Shown: positions 61,257 through 64,000 of the stretch, in pieces
Position numbering within the stretch: position 1 is the stretch's first letter
Layout: each line of letters starts with the position of its first letter
Source: an uncultured bacterium
GTDB lineage: Bacteria > Verrucomicrobiota > Lentisphaeria > Victivallales > UBA1829
Direction of reading: 5' to 3'
Length of the DNA: 64,000 bases
Assembly (NCBI GenBank): GCA_902778895.1
Contig: CACYZF010000010.1
Location: forward strand, 1-64,000
Notes under the pieces: generated by a model
Seen by the model: the letters and a program-made list of their open reading frames with translations, nothing else
Told to the model about the DNA's origin: nothing
Database searches by the model: none
Position numbers and translations under genes: made by a program

Positions 61257-62649
61257 CACGAATGCCAATCTGCCCGTCAAGAGCATGAAATCCGCGCAGG
61301 ATTTCCAGCCTGATGCCATCATGCTGGAGACCCACGCGCCTCCGATCCCGCTCCACATCATCTGGTACATCATCATCTTCCTCGTCGTCGGTTTCATCGT
61401 CTGGGCCTGCTACGCCCACGTCGACAAGGTCGTCGTCGCGCCCGGCAAGATCGTCACCGAGCGCCCGAACATCGTCATGAAGCCCTTCGAACGCGCCACC
61501 ATCGAAAAGGTGCACGTCCGCACCGGACAGGAAGTGAAGGAAGGCGACCTGCTCTTCTCCTTCGACCAGACCAACAACAAGGCCGAGATGGAACGCATCA
61601 CGGAACAGCTCATGGCGTTCCGGGCGCACCGCGACCGTCTCCAGGCGGAGATCGCCGGCTATGACAAGCCGTTCCCGCTCCCCTCGAACCCGAACACCTT
61701 CGAGATCCTCCAGCACAACGCCTTCGAGGCCCGCAAGAACTCCTACAACGGCAAGCTCCTCTCCTACGACGCCTCGCTGGCGCGCTACGAGAAGACGCTG
61801 GAACAGCTCCATATCTCCATGGAGAAGTTCGAGGCCCGCAAGGGAAAACTTGACGAAATCGAGGATATGATGAAGGGCTTCGAGGACACCCGCGTGGTCA
61901 GCCTCCGCGACTACCTGAACATCCAGGTCCAGGTCATCGAGACTGCCATCTCCGTCGACCAGCAAAAGGTCTCCATCGTCGAAAACGAGCAGGCCATCAT
62001 GTCCGTCAAAGCCGAGCGCGACGCTTTCATCAGCGACTGGCATCGCCAGATCTACGAGGAACTCGTCGAGATCGACCGCAACATCAGCTCCCTCGAAAAA
62101 CAGCAGGTTCAGACTGCGCAGATGGTCGAGTACACCGAGCTCCGCGCGCCGTGCGACGCTGTCGTCCACGAGATCGCCCCGTTCCAGGAAGGCTCCGCGG
62201 TCCGCGAGGCGGAATCCCTGATCACACTGATCCCGCTTGAAGACAAGATCGAAGTCGAAGTCAACATCCCCGCCAAGGACATCAGCTGGGTGCGCGTCGG
62301 CCAGACCTGCCGCGTCAAGTTCGACACCTATCCCTTCCAGCAGTGCGGCACGCGCACCGGCAAGATTACCTACATCTCCGAGGACGCGTTCACCGGCAAC
62401 GAACGCATGATGACCGAGGACAGCATGATGAGCGACGCCGGCGGACGCCTCAGCAAAATGGCGCGCGGCGCGACCTATCAGGCGCGCATTCTCCTCGAAC
62501 CCGGCGATTTCCGCGGCTGGGCCAAGGGCGCGAAGATCCGTCCCGGCATGACCGTCAACGCCGAAATCAAGGTCGGCGACCGAACCGTCATCAACTACAT
62601 CATCAACCCGTTCGTCAAGGCACTTGACGAATCCATCCGCGAGCCGTAA
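61246..62649 (+). CDS. HlyD-family membrane fusion protein of type I secretion
   Basis: 467 residues. Short cytoplasmic N-terminus, one membrane helix (LHIIWYIIIFLVVGFIVWAC), a lipoyl half-motif (APGKIVTERPNIVMKPFERA, HVRTGQEVKEGDLLFSFD), a long alpha-hairpin coiled coil (about 110-290, e.g. EKTLEQLHISMEKFEARKGK), then the second lipoyl half (YTELRAPCDAVVHEIAPFQE) and a beta-barrel end. It links the ABC exporter to an outer-membrane channel. Its ATG lies inside the end of the exporter gene (11-bp overlap), so the two are coupled. Confidence 0.93.
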   Translation: MSNNTNANLPVKSMKSAQDFQPDAIMLETHAPPIPLHIIWYIIIFLVVGFIVWACYAHVDKVVVAPGKIVTERPNIVMKPFERATIEKVHVRTGQEVKEGDLLFSFDQTNNKAEMERITEQLMAFRAHRDRLQAEIAGYDKPFPLPSNPNTFEILQHNAFEARKNSYNGKLLSYDASLARYEKTLEQLHISMEKFEARKGKLDEIEDMMKGFEDTRVVSLRDYLNIQVQVIETAISVDQQKVSIVENEQAIMSVKAERDAFISDWHRQIYEELVEIDRNISSLEKQQVQTAQMVEYTELRAPCDAVVHEIAPFQEGSAVREAESLITLIPLEDKIEVEVNIPAKDISWVRVGQTCRVKFDTYPFQQCGTRTGKITYISEDAFTGNERMMTEDSMMSDAGGRLSKMARGATYQARILLEPGDFRGWAKGAKIRPGMTVNAEIKVGDRTVINYIINPFVKALDESIREP

Positions 62650-62650
62650 C

Positions 62651-62705
62651 ACGCTTGCGCACACGGCAAGCCGTGTCGAATAGTGCGCGGCTAAAAACCG
62701 CGCAC
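62651..62705. repeat. Intergenic hairpin-chain repeat, copy 5
   Basis: ACACGGC-AA-GCCGTGT (62661-62676), then GTGCGCGG..CCGCGCAC (62683-62705). A short copy just past the hlyD-like stop. Confidence 0.75.
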
Positions 62706-62743
62706 AAAATAGGTCTCATACGACCTATAAGACCTATCATCAC

Positions 62744-62780
62744 AGTCCCCGAACTGGAAACAGTCCGGGGACTTTTTTTT
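62744..62780 (+). terminator. Terminator of the exporter operon
   Basis: AGTCCCCG..CGGGGACT stem followed by eight T. It is preceded by an ATAGGTC..GACCTAT inverted repeat (62709-62737). Confidence 0.85.
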
Positions 62781-62937
62781 GCACACGGCCCACATCCTTT
62801 GCAGAATTCAGAATAAAAAAACAATCGCCTTCTTGTAATACGGGAGATTTGTATTATAGTTATAGTCGAAAAAACTTTTCGCCGGAATTTCTATCCTCCG
62901 CATTTCCCCTCGTATCCAATATAGAAAGGCATTCAGC

Positions 62938-64000
62938 ATGGCAACGACCGTTATCTCCGGAAGCTCCTCGATCAGCAACAAAACACTGACTGATGTACTT
63001 GTCAGCGGTTCCGATGCAATGTTATATGTTCGATCGGGCGGACGGGTAGTCTCCGCAACAACAACCAACAACGGCAACATCTATCTTATCAGCGGAGGAA
63101 AATGCGAAATCGCGTCTTTCTTAAGTGGTGGCGAGTTGTTTATCTATAGCGGTTCGGCGTCCAAGGTCAATATCGGTTCCGGCGGATTTCTTGGCATTTA
63201 TGGTGACGGCTCCAAGTCCAACTCCGTAGCCATTGCCTATACGACAACCATTTCTTCCGGCGGCACGATGTTACTTAACTATGCAGGAGCCGCGAACGGC
63301 ACCACCGTCCTGAATGGAGGGCAATTGATTCTCGGAGGGTACTCTTCCTCTTTTGGATCTTATGCATACAACTATGCCTTCGATACGACACTCAGCGGCG
63401 GCAGCATGGCTATAAGGTATAAAGCGCGTGCCGAGAAAAACTTTATATACAGCTCAATATACAGCTCAGGGAGATTATTCGTTTCAAGCGGCGGAACCGC
63501 CACCTCAAACTATGTCAGCGCGGGCGGAAGCCTGATTGTTGACGGGTCCGCCACCTCAAATTACATCTATTCGGGCGGGTACATGGGGGTTGAAAGCGGC
63601 GGAATCGCGTCCTCGAATACCGTCTATGCCGATGGCAGCATGAAAGTGTGGAGAGGCGGAAAAGCATCAAGCACCGAGATGTTCGGCGGTAAGCTTACCC
63701 TTTATGGAGAAAGTTACTCCGGCACGTACAGTGGCGGAAGCGTCACGATCGCCCCCAGCGGATATTCCTTCAAGGAGGTCTTTTCCAGCGGCACGTTCCT
63801 CGTGAACGGCAGCACCAGCAACGGCAGCAGGGCCGAAGGCAACGTCTCCAGCGGCACGATCGGGAGCGGCGTCACGATGAACATCAACGGCGGCCGGTTC
63901 GTCGGCACGACCGTCTCCAGCGCGATTATCAATGTGACGACCGGCTACGCCGACCTGACCAATCTGAGCGGCGCGGTGGCGACGATCAAAGGCGGCACAT
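62938..64000 (+). CDS. AIDA-repeat surface/secreted protein, 5' part (runs off the window)
   Basis: The frame opens at ATG 62938 with GAAAGG upstream and has no stop through 64000 (354 codons seen). There is no Sec signal peptide; the repeats begin almost at once. Units of about 18-22 residues alternate Gly-Gly turns and beta strands: VSSGGTATSNYVSAGGSLIV, DGSATSNYIYSGGYMGVESG, GIASSNTVYADGSMKVWRGG. These match AIDA-type/autotransporter-like adhesin repeats that fold as a beta-helix. It follows the HlyB/HlyD-type exporter, so it is the probable type I substrate, with the secretion signal expected at the unseen C-terminus. The first 800 bp are clearly more AT-rich than neighbouring genes. Confidence 0.85.
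   Translation, partial: MATTVISGSSSISNKTLTDVLVSGSDAMLYVRSGGRVVSATTTNNGNIYLISGGKCEIASFLSGGELFIYSGSASKVNIGSGGFLGIYGDGSKSNSVAIAYTTTISSGGTMLLNYAGAANGTTVLNGGQLILGGYSSSFGSYAYNYAFDTTLSGGSMAIRYKARAEKNFIYSSIYSSGRLFVSSGGTATSNYVSAGGSLIVDGSATSNYIYSGGYMGVESGGIASSNTVYADGSMKVWRGGKASSTEMFGGKLTLYGESYSGTYSGGSVTIAPSGYSFKEVFSSGTFLVNGSTSNGSRAEGNVSSGTIGSGVTMNINGGRFVGTTVSSAIINVTTGYADLTNLSGAVATIKGGT

Noticed and set aside
58674..61397. Open frame of 907 codons on the minus strand
   Set aside because: Mirror of the HlyB-type exporter gene.

Overview
The window is a chromosomal stretch of a GC-rich, Gram-negative-type bacterium. It carries an LptE-like outer-membrane lipoprotein, many secreted proteins and lipoproteins, a type I secretion system, and a prepilin-like protein with an [20 protein letters not shown] leader and a DG-containing C-terminal motif. 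That prepilin family is strongly expanded in Lentisphaerota and other PVC-group bacteria. Together with the xylan-directed enzymes (GH43, CE1-like esterase, GH115, GH3) this suggests a glycan-degrading Lentisphaeria/Victivallales-like organism. The taxonomy is inferred from gene content only.

Layout. 0.2-6.5 kb (minus strand): LptE-like lipoprotein and TPR protein, GltS symporter, a small anchored protein, and a budA plus Gfo/Idh operon. 6.7-13.3 kb: a double-domain amino-acid binding lipoprotein, a GH43 enzyme, a Gly-rich exported protein and a CE1-like esterase. 13.4-23.2 kb: a region bounded by 52-bp direct repeats, one copy of which contains the 3' end of an intact tRNA-Ala. It holds a five-gene operon (two B12-type radical SAM proteins, two GNAT-like proteins, one GH3/ANL adenylating enzyme), a membrane-anchored protein, a SUKH/FGE-like fusion and a frameshifted small gene. 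23.5-31.4 kb: stand-alone GuaA ATPase subunit, dxs, tRNA-Gln, two identical tRNA-Gly genes, an RF-like GGQ protein, a Pro-rich repeat protein and a GH3 glycosidase. 31.5-36 kb (minus): etfB-etfA-acyl-CoA dehydrogenase-rpoZ-purE. 36-46 kb: GT39 transferase, a NifU-like/GGGtGRT pair, der, the prepilin-like protein and GH115. 46-51.7 kb: a DUF2442 gene between twin terminators, then ctp-lipoprotein-proC-NfeD-like on the minus strand, and a MATE exporter. 52-56.4 kb: a sugar ABC operon whose binding protein is an in-frame tandem duplication. 56.8-58.3 kb: ybjQ-ybjQ-prsW. 58.5-64 kb: an HlyB/HlyD-type exporter followed by a very long AIDA-repeat surface protein that runs off the window.

The most unusual parts are: (i) the tRNA-anchored segment with the radical SAM/GNAT/ANL operon, whose promoter-leader is copied from the neighbouring gene; (ii) a mosaic family of intergenic hairpin-chain repeats, seen five times just downstream of genes; (iii) two independent cases of doubled solute-binding proteins; and (iv) the T1SS-adhesin locus. 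No CRISPR array, transposase, integrase or prophage was seen. Many very long antisense frames, one of 1541 codons, are composition shadows and are not annotated.
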